From contig CAVYEW010000004.1 in NCBI GenBank assembly GCA_963767645.1, positions 186,001-250,000 on the forward strand: a stretch of 64,000 nt of DNA, given 5' to 3'. Positions within the stretch are counted from its first letter, which is position 1. Every line of letters starts with the position of its first letter. Shown in pieces: positions 25,562 through 33,588 of the stretch. The notes below the pieces were generated by a model. The model searched no databases, had not been told where the DNA came from, and saw only the letters and a list, made by a program, of their open reading frames with translations. This stretch comes from DATFDN01 sp963767645 (GTDB lineage: Bacteria > Pseudomonadota > Alphaproteobacteria > Acetobacterales > Acetobacteraceae). The translations under genes and the position numbers were made by a program.

Positions 25562-27624
25562 CCTACGCCATCGGCATCGATGTGGGCGGCACGTTCACCG
25601 ATATCGTGGTCAGCGGCCCTGACGGCCGGCTTACCCTGGTCAAGGCGCCCACCACACCGCACGACCAATCCGACGGAGTGCTGGAGGCGGTCGCGCGCGC
25701 CGCTGCCGCGCTGGCGCTGAGCCCAGCCGCACTGCTGGAGCGAACCGGCCGCATCGTGCATGGCACCACGGTGGCGACCAACGCGCTGGTCGAGGGCAAG
25801 ACGGCGGCGGTCGGCATGCTGACCACCGCCGGGCACCGCGACGTCATCGAGATGCGCGAGGGATTGAAGCCCGACCGCTACAATCTGCGCATGACGCCGC
25901 CGCCGCCGCTCGTGCCGCGCCGGCTTCGCCTCGGGGTGACGGAGCGCATCCGCGCCGACGGACGGATCGAGACGCCGCTCGACCCCGCCTCGCTGGACGC
26001 CGCCCTCGACCGGCTGGCGGCCGAGCGGGTCGAGGCGGTGGCGGTGTGCTTCCTGCATGCCTGGGCCAATCCGGTGCATGAGCGGGCGGCGGCGGCGGCG
26101 GCGCGCGCACGCCTGCCCGGCGCCTACGTGACCGCCTCGGCCGAGGTGCTGCCGCAGATCAAGGAGTTCGAGCGGTTCTCGACCACCGTCGCCAATGCGG
26201 CGGTTGGGCCGGTGATCGCGCAATACCTGCGCCGGCTGACAGATCGCCTGGCAGCGGCGGGGTATGGCGGGACGTTGCATGTAATCCTCTCGCATGGCGG
26301 CGTCGCCTCGGCGGAGGAGGCGGCGCGGCTCGCCGCCGGCACCGCGCTGTCGGGACCGGCAGGCGGAGTTGCGGCGGCGGCCGCTCTGGCCGGGCAAGGC
26401 ATCACGCGCGACCTGATCACCTTCGACATGGGCGGAACCAGTACAGACATCGCCCTGGTCCAGGACGGGCAGCCGTCGCTGTCTTCGGGCCGGCAGGTGG
26501 GCGAGGCGCGCATCGCCTTTCCGGCGCTGGATATCGTGACGCTCGGGGCCGGCGGAGGCAGCGTGGCGCGCCTCGACCGGGCCGGGCTGCTGCAGGTAGG
26601 GCCGGAGAGCGCCGGCGCCGAGCCCGGCCCGGCCTGCTACGGCCAGGGCGGCGAGCAGGCGACCGTGACCGACGCCAACCTGGTGCTGGGACTGCTGGAC
26701 CCGGCGCGCTTCCTGGGCGGGCGGCGCAGGCTCGATCGGGGCGCGGCGGAGACGGTTGTCGGAGAAATCGGGCACGCGCTGGGGCTGTCCACGGAAGCGG
26801 CGGCGGCTGGGATCGTGCGTCTCATCAATGCGCGCATGGCCGACGGTGTGCGGATCGCCACCGTCCGGCGCGGCGTCGACCCGCGCCGTCACGCGATTTT
26901 GGCGTTCGGCGGAGCGGCGGGCCTGCACATCGCCGCTGTGGCGGCCGAGCTTGGCGTGCGCCGCGCGGTGGTGCCGCTGACCGCCTCGGTCCTGTCGGCG
27001 TGGGGGATGCTGAACACCGATCTGCGGGTCGAGCTGACGCGCAGCCTGACGCAGACCGGCGGCCTTGACCTCGCCGGAATACGCACCGCGTTCGCCGCGA
27101 TGGAGGCGGAGGGCCGAGCGCGCCTGCCCGCGTTCGAGGGCACGATCGCGGTGCGGCGCTCGGCTGACATGCGCTATGGCGAGCAGGTGTTCGAGGTGAC
27201 AGTGGACCTGGACGGCATAGACCTGGCCGCGTCCGGCGCGGCGCTTGCGGTGGCCGAGGCGTTCCATGCCCGGCACGCCGCGCTCTACACTTACGCCATG
27301 CGCGAGCAGGAGCCGGTTCTGGTCAGCGCACGGGTCTCGGTGATCGGGCGGCTTGCGCGCGACCCTTCCCCCAACCCCCTCCCACGAGGTGAGGGGGCCG
27401 GGGAAAGGGGTCGCGCTGGCAATCGACAGGCCTGGCTAGACGGCGTTTGGTCCGATGCCGCCGTGTCCGAGTTCGCCGCACTCTCTCCCGGTCAGACGCT
27501 GCACGGACCGGCGATCGTCGAGTTTGAGACGACGACGGTGTTGCTGCGCCGCGGAGACACCGGCCGTTTCGATGGGCGGGGCTGGCTGGAGATCGACGTT
27601 GGCGATACCGCTTCCCTGGCGTAA
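25558..27624 (+). CDS. hyuA: Hydantoinase A / N-methylhydantoinase-type subunit
   Basis: 688 residues from the ATG at MTYAIGIDVGGTFTDIV; an ATG 12 bases upstream is also possible. Motifs: IGIDVGGTFTDIVV (phosphate-binding), GRIVHGTTVATNAL, SGPAGGVAAAA, TFDMGGTSTDIALV, FGGAAGLHIAAVA. It is the ATPase partner of HyuB. Near residue 602 a 17-residue segment (DPSPNPLPRGEGAGERG) is encoded by an inserted palindromic repeat, kept in frame. The 3' end overlaps cheR, which runs toward it on the other strand. Confidence 0.94.
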   Translation: MTYAIGIDVGGTFTDIVVSGPDGRLTLVKAPTTPHDQSDGVLEAVARAAAALALSPAALLERTGRIVHGTTVATNALVEGKTAAVGMLTTAGHRDVIEMREGLKPDRYNLRMTPPPPLVPRRLRLGVTERIRADGRIETPLDPASLDAALDRLAAERVEAVAVCFLHAWANPVHERAAAAAARARLPGAYVTASAEVLPQIKEFERFSTTVANAAVGPVIAQYLRRLTDRLAAAGYGGTLHVILSHGGVASAEEAARLAAGTALSGPAGGVAAAAALAGQGITRDLITFDMGGTSTDIALVQDGQPSLSSGRQVGEARIAFPALDIVTLGAGGGSVARLDRAGLLQVGPESAGAEPGPACYGQGGEQATVTDANLVLGLLDPARFLGGRRRLDRGAAETVVGEIGHALGLSTEAAAAGIVRLINARMADGVRIATVRRGVDPRRHAILAFGGAAGLHIAAVAAELGVRRAVVPLTASVLSAWGMLNTDLRVELTRSLTQTGGLDLAGIRTAFAAMEAEGRARLPAFEGTIAVRRSADMRYGEQVFEVTVDLDGIDLAASGAALAVAEAFHARHAALYTYAMREQEPVLVSARVSVIGRLARDPSPNPLPRGEGAGERGRAGNRQAWLDGVWSDAAVSEFAALSPGQTLHGPAIVEFETTTVLLRRGDTGRFDGRGWLEIDVGDTASLA
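27361..27412 (+). repeat. REP-like palindromic element inside hyuA
   Basis: An inner inverted repeat CCCCCTC/GAGGGGG around a nine-base loop, flanked by outer arms GACCCTTCCCC and GGGGAAAGGGGTC. Similar CCCTCTCC...GGAGAGGG hairpins recur at 40485-40510 and 41357-41376. The element adds 17 or so codons to hyuA without a frame change. Confidence 0.75.
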
Positions 27625-28421
27625 ACGCCGCGATCCTCGGCAAGCGGCACGAAGCTCGTCGTGACGCCAAGCACCGTCTCGGCGCCGCCCAGGTAGAGCA
27701 GTCCGTCCCCTGGCATCTGCCGTGCGATCGCCTCCAGCACGCGCGCCTTCGTGGGCTGGTCGAAATAGATCAGGACGTTGCGGCAGAACACGATGTCGAA
27801 GCGGCCGAGGGGGGCAGGGTCGGCGAGCAGGTTCCATTCGCGGAACCGCACCATCTCGCGCAGCGGCGCGGCGACGCGCCAATGACTGTCCTCCTTGCGG
27901 AAGTGCTTCACCAGGAGCTGGATCGGCAATCCGCGCTGCACCTCGAACTGGGTGTAGAGTCCCTCGCGGGCGCGGGCGAGCTGGGCGTGGGCGATGTCGG
28001 TTCCGACGATCTCGACCCGCCGGCTGGCTCCAAGCTCCGCCGCGACCATTGCCAGCGAGTAGGCCTCCTGGCCCGAGGCGGCGGCGGCGGACCAGATGCG
28101 GATCGGCGTGCCGGGCGGACGCGCGCCCAGCAGGCGCGGCAATGCCTTGGCGCGGACATGGGTGAATGGCTTTTCGTCGCGGAAGAAGAAGCTTTCGTTG
28201 GTGGTCATCGCCTCGACCACCTCGCAGGCGAGCCTTTCGGCCGCCGGCGCGCTCAGGCGCTGCGCGAGCTCGGCGAGACCGCGCAGCCTCTCGCGCCGCA
28301 GGATTGGGGCGAGACGGGTCTCGAGCAGATAGAGCTTCTCCGGACCGATCGCCAAGCCCGAGCGCGACCGCAGCAGGTCGGCCAGGATCTGGAACCCGTC
28401 GAGGGCCGGCGCCGCACTCAT
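27492..28421 (-). CDS. cheR: CheR chemotaxis protein methyltransferase
   Basis: 309 residues; most CheR proteins have about 275. It methylates glutamates of chemoreceptors with SAM. TTNESFFFRD, the SAM-binding IRIWSAAAASGQEAYSLAM and FDIVFCRNVLIYFD are the CheR signatures. Homology should end near YAREAV; the last 37 residues are antisense to the end of hyuA, so the natural stop seems lost and the gene now runs 133 bases into its convergent neighbour. Its start overlaps the stop of cheB (ATGA). Last gene of the che operon. Confidence 0.95.
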   Translation of the reverse strand: MSAAPALDGFQILADLLRSRSGLAIGPEKLYLLETRLAPILRRERLRGLAELAQRLSAPAAERLACEVVEAMTTNESFFFRDEKPFTHVRAKALPRLLGARPPGTPIRIWSAAAASGQEAYSLAMVAAELGASRRVEIVGTDIAHAQLARAREGLYTQFEVQRGLPIQLLVKHFRKEDSHWRVAAPLREMVRFREWNLLADPAPLGRFDIVFCRNVLIYFDQPTKARVLEAIARQMPGDGLLYLGGAETVLGVTTSFVPLAEDRGVYAREAVSPTSISSQPRPSKRPVSPRRSNTVVVSNSTIAGPCSV

Positions 28422-29509
28422 GAACGCGCCGCCCTCAACAATTCCAGCAGGCGCGGGGCAATCGCGCGTAGCGGCAGGACGGCGTGACAGAGCCCCGAGT
28501 GGACGATGGCGCCGGGCATTCCCCAGACCACACTGCTTGCCTCGTCCTGAGCAATGGCGCTTCCGCCGGCCTCGACGACATGGCGCGTACCGGCGAGCCC
28601 ATCGCTTCCCATGCCGGTGAGCATGGCGACCAGCACCCGCCCTTCATACACTTCCGCCGCGCTCTCCAGCATCGGGTCAACCGAGGGTCGGCAGAAATTC
28701 ACCGCCGGCGCGGCGGACAGCCGAGCGCGCGCCCCGGTGCCGGCACGCTCAATCAGCAGGTGCCGATCTCCTGGCGCGAGATAGACGCGCCCCGGACGCA
28801 GCGCCTCGCCGTCGACAGCCTCCGCGCAGGGCAGGCCGCCGGCGCGGGTGATGTGCTCGGCCAGGATCGGCGTGAAGGCGGCAGGCATGTGCTGGGTCAG
28901 GACCACCGGCACTGGCACCATGCGTCCGAGCGCGGCGAACAAAGCGAGCAAGGCTTGCGGGCCGCCCGTGGAGCTGCCGATCGCAAGCAGGCGCGGCACT
29001 GCGACAGGTGCGTGACGCAGCCGCGCCGGCGCGATGGCGACAGCCGCGCCAATGCCGGACAGGCGCGGGCGACGCGGCGCGAGCGCCTTCACTTTCCCCA
29101 CCAGCTCGCGACGGAACAGTTCCGCGGTTTGCCCGGCCACGGCGCTTGGCTTGGCGACGTAATCGGCCGCGCCGAGACGCAACGCCCGGAGCGTGACCTC
29201 GGCGCCTCGCGTGGTGAGGGTCGAAGCCATTATCACGCGCAGGAGCGGGGCGGCGCGCAGCAGCAGCGGCAGCGCCGTCAGCCCGTCCATCACCGGCATC
29301 TCGATGTCGAGCACCAGCAGGTCGATGGGCTGGCGTCGCAATTCGGCCAGCGCCTGCGCCCCGTCGGCGGCGCGGGCCACCACCCGCACGCCGGGGTCGT
29401 TCTCCAGCGCGCGAGCGATCGCCGCGCGCATGACGACGGAATCATCGCATACCATGACGCGGACGGCCGCCGGAACCGCGACGCTAGGCGGCTCTGCCAG
29501 GATGGTCAC
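28418..29509 (-). CDS. cheB: CheB protein-glutamate methylesterase
   Basis: 363 residues: receiver domain (phospho-acceptor Asp in LLVLDIEMPVMDG, about 68), linker, and C-terminal methylesterase with the catalytic Ser in IGSSTGGPQAL, His in TQHMPAAFT and Asp in GMGSDGLAG. It removes receptor methyl groups and opposes CheR. Its start overlaps cheY and its stop overlaps cheR, so the three are tightly coupled. Confidence 0.97.
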   Translation of the reverse strand: MTILAEPPSVAVPAAVRVMVCDDSVVMRAAIARALENDPGVRVVARAADGAQALAELRRQPIDLLVLDIEMPVMDGLTALPLLLRAAPLLRVIMASTLTTRGAEVTLRALRLGAADYVAKPSAVAGQTAELFRRELVGKVKALAPRRPRLSGIGAAVAIAPARLRHAPVAVPRLLAIGSSTGGPQALLALFAALGRMVPVPVVLTQHMPAAFTPILAEHITRAGGLPCAEAVDGEALRPGRVYLAPGDRHLLIERAGTGARARLSAAPAVNFCRPSVDPMLESAAEVYEGRVLVAMLTGMGSDGLAGTRHVVEAGGSAIAQDEASSVVWGMPGAIVHSGLCHAVLPLRAIAPRLLELLRAARS

Positions 29510-29868
29510 AGCCCTACCTGCGCCAGCTTGCCCAGCAGGATCTCGGCATCGAACGGCTTCATGATGTATTCCTGCGCGCCGGCCTCGATAGCCTGGGTGA
29601 TGAAGCGCAGGTCGTTTTCAGTGGTGCAGAACACGACGGCCGGATCGTCAGGCCCGAATTCCGCGCGAAGCGCGCGCAGGAACTCGATGCCGTTCATCAC
29701 CGGCATGTTCCAATCGAGAAGTACGCAGTCGGGCCGCGCGGCCCGGCACGCCTCGAGCGCGCGCGCCCCGTCCTCGGCCTCGCTCACGGCATAGCCGCCA
29801 GCCTCCAGGATGCGCCGCGCCAGTTTGCGCACCACCCGGCTGTCATCGACGACGAGGCAGGTGCGCAT
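29506..29868 (-). CDS. cheY: CheY-type response regulator
   Basis: 120 residues, a single receiver domain: VVDDSRVVRKLARRIL (acidic pair), Asp in CVLLDWNMPVMNG, Thr in VVFCTTEND and Lys in IMKPFDAE. It is phosphorylated by CheA; in motile bacteria it then binds the flagellar switch. The ATG at MRTCLVVDD is chosen because upstream residues are the end of cheW in another frame. It lies 4 bases behind cheW. Confidence 0.95.
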   Translation of the reverse strand: MRTCLVVDDSRVVRKLARRILEAGGYAVSEAEDGARALEACRAARPDCVLLDWNMPVMNGIEFLRALRAEFGPDDPAVVFCTTENDLRFITQAIEAGAQEYIMKPFDAEILLGKLAQVGL

Positions 29869-29872
29869 CGGC

Positions 29873-30352
29873 TCAGCCCGCCTCGGCCCGGACCGCGAGC
29901 AGTCGCTCGATGTCGAGCACCACCAGCAGCTTGCCATCCAGGCGATAGATGCCGGTGCTGTACGCCGCCCAGGTAGATGGCAATGTCGGCGGGTTCGGCT
30001 CGAACGCCGTGGCCGGCAGGCTCATGACCTCCCGCACCTGATCGACCAGGAGCGCATACAGTTCGCCGGCCTGTTCCGTGACCACCGACATGCTGGAGAT
30101 GTCGGACGGTGCCGCGGGCAGGCGCAGCCGTCGGCGCAGGTCGATGGCGGTGGCGATCCGCCCGCGCAGGTTGAGGCTGCCCGCCACCTCTGGCGAGGCT
30201 AAGGGAATACGAGTGATCGCCTGCCGCGAGAGGATGTCGCGCACCCTGAGCACTGGTATGCCGCAGAGCTGCTCGGCGACGGTCAAGGTGACGTACTGAC
30301 GGTCCTCGGCTTCCATGGCTCCGTTCGGGAGGTCGAGCAGGGCGGCGCTCAT
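29873..30352 (-). CDS. cheW: CheW coupling protein
   Basis: 159 residues. YVTLTVAEQLCGIPVLRVRDIL, ITRIPLASPEVAGSLNLRGRIATAIDLR and VVLDIERLL are typical CheW segments. It links receptors to CheA at the membrane arrays. The start overlaps the cheA stop (ATGA). The frame is open far upstream, but that is the shadow of cheA. Confidence 0.95.
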   Translation of the reverse strand: MSAALLDLPNGAMEAEDRQYVTLTVAEQLCGIPVLRVRDILSRQAITRIPLASPEVAGSLNLRGRIATAIDLRRRLRLPAAPSDISSMSVVTEQAGELYALLVDQVREVMSLPATAFEPNPPTLPSTWAAYSTGIYRLDGKLLVVLDIERLLAVRAEAG

Positions 30353-32082
30353 CGGCAGGTCTCCGGCCGGCGCGAAGCCGGCCCCGTCGCCGCCGGCAAT
30401 CGCGCCAGCCAGTAGGCCGTGTCGATAACGTCGGTCGCGTGTCCGTCGATCACCGCCGTGCCGAGCAGGCCGGGGCGGGTGGCCGACAATTCGATTTCCA
30501 GCCGGTCCTCCACCACGTCCACGATCTCGTCCACTATCAGCCCGGCGCTGCGCTCCCCATCGGCGAAGACCAGTACCGGATGGGTCGGCGGGGCAGGCAA
30601 GTCGGCAGACTGGTCGGACAGCGCGACAAGGGGCATCAAGTGGCCGCGATACTGCACGACGAGCGAGCCGCCCGAGGTCTCGATCCGCTCGCGCGGAATC
30701 TGCTCGAGCCGCGCCACCAGGCCCAGCGGCACCGCCAGCGGGCGCGCGCTGCCGGCGCGGAACAGCAGCATCGCCGTGCGCGTACCTGAAGCCGTGCCCT
30801 CGCTGGCCGCGACAGCCTCGCGACGGGTGTCGCCGCCCGCACCGATCCCACTCGCCCGCGCGATGCCGTTGGGATCGAGGATCATGATCACCGACCCGTC
30901 GCCCAGGATCGTGTTGCCGCTGAACACCGTGATCTGGCGCAGCATCGGCGCCACCGGCTTGACTACGATCTCCTCGGCATCGAACACGCGGTCCACGATG
31001 ATGCCGAGCAGGGCCGTGCCGACCTGCACCACGACGATGATCCCGGCCGCGCCCGCTCCTTCCAACTCCAGCAGATCGGCGAGATTGACCAGCGGCAGCA
31101 GGCGACCCCGCAGGCGCAGCACCGGCGTTTCGTGGATCCACTCGATCACGCTCGCGGCCCCCGCTTCTCCCGGCCGGCCGGCGCGGACCAGTTCCATCAC
31201 GCTCATCTGCGGAATGGCGAAACGCTCGGTGCCCGCCTGCACCACCAGCGCCGAGACGATCGCCAAGGTGAGCGGGATTTTGATGATGAAGGTGGTGCCT
31301 TGCCCGGGCAGGCTCGTCAGGTCGATCGTACCGCCAATTCGCTCGATGTTGGTCCGTACCACATCCATCCCGACGCCGCGGCCGGAGACCGCAGTCACCT
31401 CGGCCGCTGTCGAAAACCCGGCATCGAAGATGAACCGCTGGATCTGCGCCTCGGTCATCGCCGTCAGCTCGGCCTCGGTCGCCAGGCCTTGCGCCAGCGC
31501 CTTGGTGCGAATGCGCTCGACCGGCAGCCCGCGTCCGTCATCGGCGACCTCGATGATGATGTGGCCGCCCTCGTGGAGCGCGTTCAGCATGATCCGCCCG
31601 GTCTCGGGCTTGCCGGCCGCCCGCCGTTCGGCCGGCGGCTCCAGCCCATGATCGGCGGAGTTGCGCACCATGTGCGTCAGCGGATCCTTGATCAGTTCCA
31701 GTACCTGGCGGTCGAGTTCGGTCTCGGCGCCGAGCATCGCCAGCTCGATCGGCTTGCCGAGGTCGCGCGCGAGGTCGCGCACCAGGCGGGGCAGCTTGTT
31801 CCAGGCATTGCCGATCGGCTGCATCCGCGTCTTCATCACCCCTTCCTGCAGGTCCGAGGTGACGTGCGACAGGCGCTGCAGCGGCGCGGCGAACGCGCTG
31901 TCCTGGGAGCCGCGGGCGAGTTGCAGCAACTGGTTGCGGGTGAGCACCAGCTCGCTCACCAGGGTCATGAGGTTGTCGAGCACGTCCACTGAAACGCGAA
32001 TCGTCTGCGCGACGGCATCGCTCGCCGGCTGAGGGCCGTCAGGCGGCGGGGGTGGCGCAGGCGGCGCGCCAGCCCTGGCCAC
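30349..32082 (-). CDS. cheA: CheA histidine kinase, dimerisation, kinase and CheW-like domains
   Basis: 577 residues from GTG. It contains the P3 dimerisation helices (VSVDVLDNLMTLVSELVLTRNQLL), the kinase core (N box HMVRNSADHGLEPP, EVADDGRGLPVERI, GRGVGMDVVRTNI, PGQGTTF), a P5 CheW-like domain, and a further C-terminal domain of about 150 residues (PLGLVARLEQI... VDEIVDVVEDRLEIEL) common in alphaproteobacterial CheA. The phosphoacceptor HPt domain is in the next entry, one base out of frame; the proline-rich linker of this part (PAPPPTSTPDV) continues upstream of the GTG. The two halves are almost surely one gene. Confidence 0.93.
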   Translation of the reverse strand: MARAGAPPAPPPPPDGPQPASDAVAQTIRVSVDVLDNLMTLVSELVLTRNQLLQLARGSQDSAFAAPLQRLSHVTSDLQEGVMKTRMQPIGNAWNKLPRLVRDLARDLGKPIELAMLGAETELDRQVLELIKDPLTHMVRNSADHGLEPPAERRAAGKPETGRIMLNALHEGGHIIIEVADDGRGLPVERIRTKALAQGLATEAELTAMTEAQIQRFIFDAGFSTAAEVTAVSGRGVGMDVVRTNIERIGGTIDLTSLPGQGTTFIIKIPLTLAIVSALVVQAGTERFAIPQMSVMELVRAGRPGEAGAASVIEWIHETPVLRLRGRLLPLVNLADLLELEGAGAAGIIVVVQVGTALLGIIVDRVFDAEEIVVKPVAPMLRQITVFSGNTILGDGSVIMILDPNGIARASGIGAGGDTRREAVAASEGTASGTRTAMLLFRAGSARPLAVPLGLVARLEQIPRERIETSGGSLVVQYRGHLMPLVALSDQSADLPAPPTHPVLVFADGERSAGLIVDEIVDVVEDRLEIELSATRPGLLGTAVIDGHATDVIDTAYWLARLPAATGPASRRPETCR

Positions 32083-32494
32083 GTCCGGCGTACTGGTCGG
32101 CGGTGGGGCGGGCGCTCGAACTCTCCGCGCTCAGGTTGAGGGCAGCAATCAGCTCGCCATCGTCGCCCGCCGGCTCGGCTCCTGTCGCTCCCAGGCCGTT
32201 CAGGATGGCGCGCACGCCGTCCAAAGCGGCCAGCACCAATGTCACAATTTCGGGGCTGACGCCCAGCTTGCCGTCACGCAGCCGACCCAGCACGTTCTCG
32301 GCTGCGTGGGCCAGCCGCTCCAGCCGCGGCAGACCGAGGAACCCGCAGGTGCCTTTGATGGTATGTACCAGGCGGAATATCTGCGAGAGGGTGGCGCCGT
32401 CATCCGGCGTGCGCTCCAGGCGCAGCAGCGCTGTGTCCAACTCGGCCAGACTCTCGTTGGCCTCGGTCAGGAAATCCGTCAGCAATTCGTCCAT
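32039..32494 (-). CDS. cheA: CheA N-terminal HPt domain, separated by a frameshift
   Basis: 151 residues. LVHTIKGTCGFLGLPRLERLAHAAENVLGRLR carries the phosphorylatable His 44. The reading frame fails around 32,105-32,130 in the linker, after NLSAESSS; the remaining residues to the stop are out of frame. From this start to the cheA stop is 2,146 bases, one more than a multiple of three, so one inserted base restores a CheA of about 715 residues. No CheY-binding P2 domain is seen. Confidence 0.9.
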   Translation of the reverse strand: MDELLTDFLTEANESLAELDTALLRLERTPDDGATLSQIFRLVHTIKGTCGFLGLPRLERLAHAAENVLGRLRDGKLGVSPEIVTLVLAALDGVRAILNGLGATGAEPAGDDGELIAALNLSAESSSARPTADQYAGRGQGWRAACATPAA

Positions 32495-32560
32495 CGCGCC
32501 TTCGAGCCCAGGATCGCTGCGCTGCCGATCCTCGTCTCAACGGGCGAAGAATTGGTTAAG

Positions 32561-33214
32561 CTATTCCGGAACGCTCGCCGGCGCGGCTCCGATCAGCAGC
32601 GGCAGCGGCCCGCGGCGTCGGGAGGCGCCAGGGGGCGGCAGCAGAGCGAGGGGAATCCCCTGCCGGTGCGCGATCAGCGCGACCAATGGCGCGAGCAGGT
32701 TGCGCGGATTGTCGAGCGCTGCCCAGGCGGCCGTCTCGCTGGCCAGCGAAGGGGCGAGCGCTCCGGGCCATGCGGCACGCTGTCCGCGGATGGTCGCAAG
32801 CACGCCCGCCTGGCTGGTCCTGGAGAGCGTCAGCGTGCCGCCGCGGGGCAGCGACTCCGCCGCCAGGATCACTACGTTCAGGACGACGCGGCTGAGTTCC
32901 GGGCTCAACAGGGTGGTTGGCGGCAGCGCCGAAAGGTCCAGCCGCATGCGATGAGCGCCCGGCGTGCCGAGGGCAAGGTCTTGCAGGCGGGCAATGTCCA
33001 GCTCCTCTCCGGTCGGACCCCAGGCTGCGCGCAGGAGCCGCACGCGCCGGTTGAGCTCGGCCGCGAGTTCAACCGCCGTGGAGAGACTCTCCCCTGCCGC
33101 TTCGCCATCCTCCAGAGCAACCTCGATCGTTGCCGCGAGCGTGCCGGCCAGGCCGCCGACATCATGGAACACGCGCGTCGCAATCAACTCGGCGAGGCGC
33201 AAGGGATCGCTCAT
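32561..33214 (-). CDS. ChpT-like histidine phosphotransferase
   Basis: 217 residues. The start LAELIATRVFHDVGGLAGTLAATIEVALED matches the HPTransfase fold, with the likely phosphorylated His at residue 17, followed by a Bergerat-like C-terminal part (LSRVVLNVVILAAESLPRGGTLTL). In Caulobacter ChpT passes phosphate between CckA and CtrA/CpdR. A copy at the head of a che operon is common in Rhodospirillales and Acetobacteraceae; its partner there is not settled. First gene of the operon, 66 bases before cheA. Confidence 0.82.
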   Translation of the reverse strand: MSDPLRLAELIATRVFHDVGGLAGTLAATIEVALEDGEAAGESLSTAVELAAELNRRVRLLRAAWGPTGEELDIARLQDLALGTPGAHRMRLDLSALPPTTLLSPELSRVVLNVVILAAESLPRGGTLTLSRTSQAGVLATIRGQRAAWPGALAPSLASETAAWAALDNPRNLLAPLVALIAHRQGIPLALLPPPGASRRRGPLPLLIGAAPASVPE

Positions 33215-33346
33215 GCGGCATATTCCTCACATCCGCCGCGCGCGAGTGTGTTTGCGGCGATTGTAGCTACCTGCCCAAATCGCCTATCAACGTCTACAAA
33301 ATAATACGTGATATCCGCAATAATTCCGGCTCTGGAGGATTGACTG

Positions 33347-33535
33347 GTGGTCCCACCTTTTGTGTCGGCGATCGAGCCCGGGCAGTGGGTACGGCATCCC
33401 GAGAGGCCGGATTGGGGCGCGGGTCAGGTCCAGTCGGTCATCGGCGAGCGGGTCACGGTCAATTTCGAGCACGCTGGCAAAATCCTGATCAACACCGGGC
33501 ACGTCACGCTCGAATTGCTCGATCCGCCGGGCTGA
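33347..33535 (+). CDS. DUF3553 small protein
   Basis: 62 residues from GTG, with ribosome site GGAGGA ten bases upstream. The sequence PGQWVRHPERPDWGAGQVQSVIG with RVTVNFEHAGKILIN is the DUF3553 signature, an SH3-like fold of unknown function found in alphaproteobacteria. It starts a plus-strand run with moaA, divergent from the che operon. Confidence 0.9.
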   Translation: MVPPFVSAIEPGQWVRHPERPDWGAGQVQSVIGERVTVNFEHAGKILINTGHVTLELLDPPG

Positions 33536-33588
33536 CCCTCTTTCCGGCAGGGCTTGATCCGCAGAGGCGAGTGGCGCACCTGTTGACT

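Noticed and set aside
25525..27276. Open frame of 583 codons antisense to hyuA
   Set aside because: Shadow of hyuA, whose motifs are clear on the plus strand.
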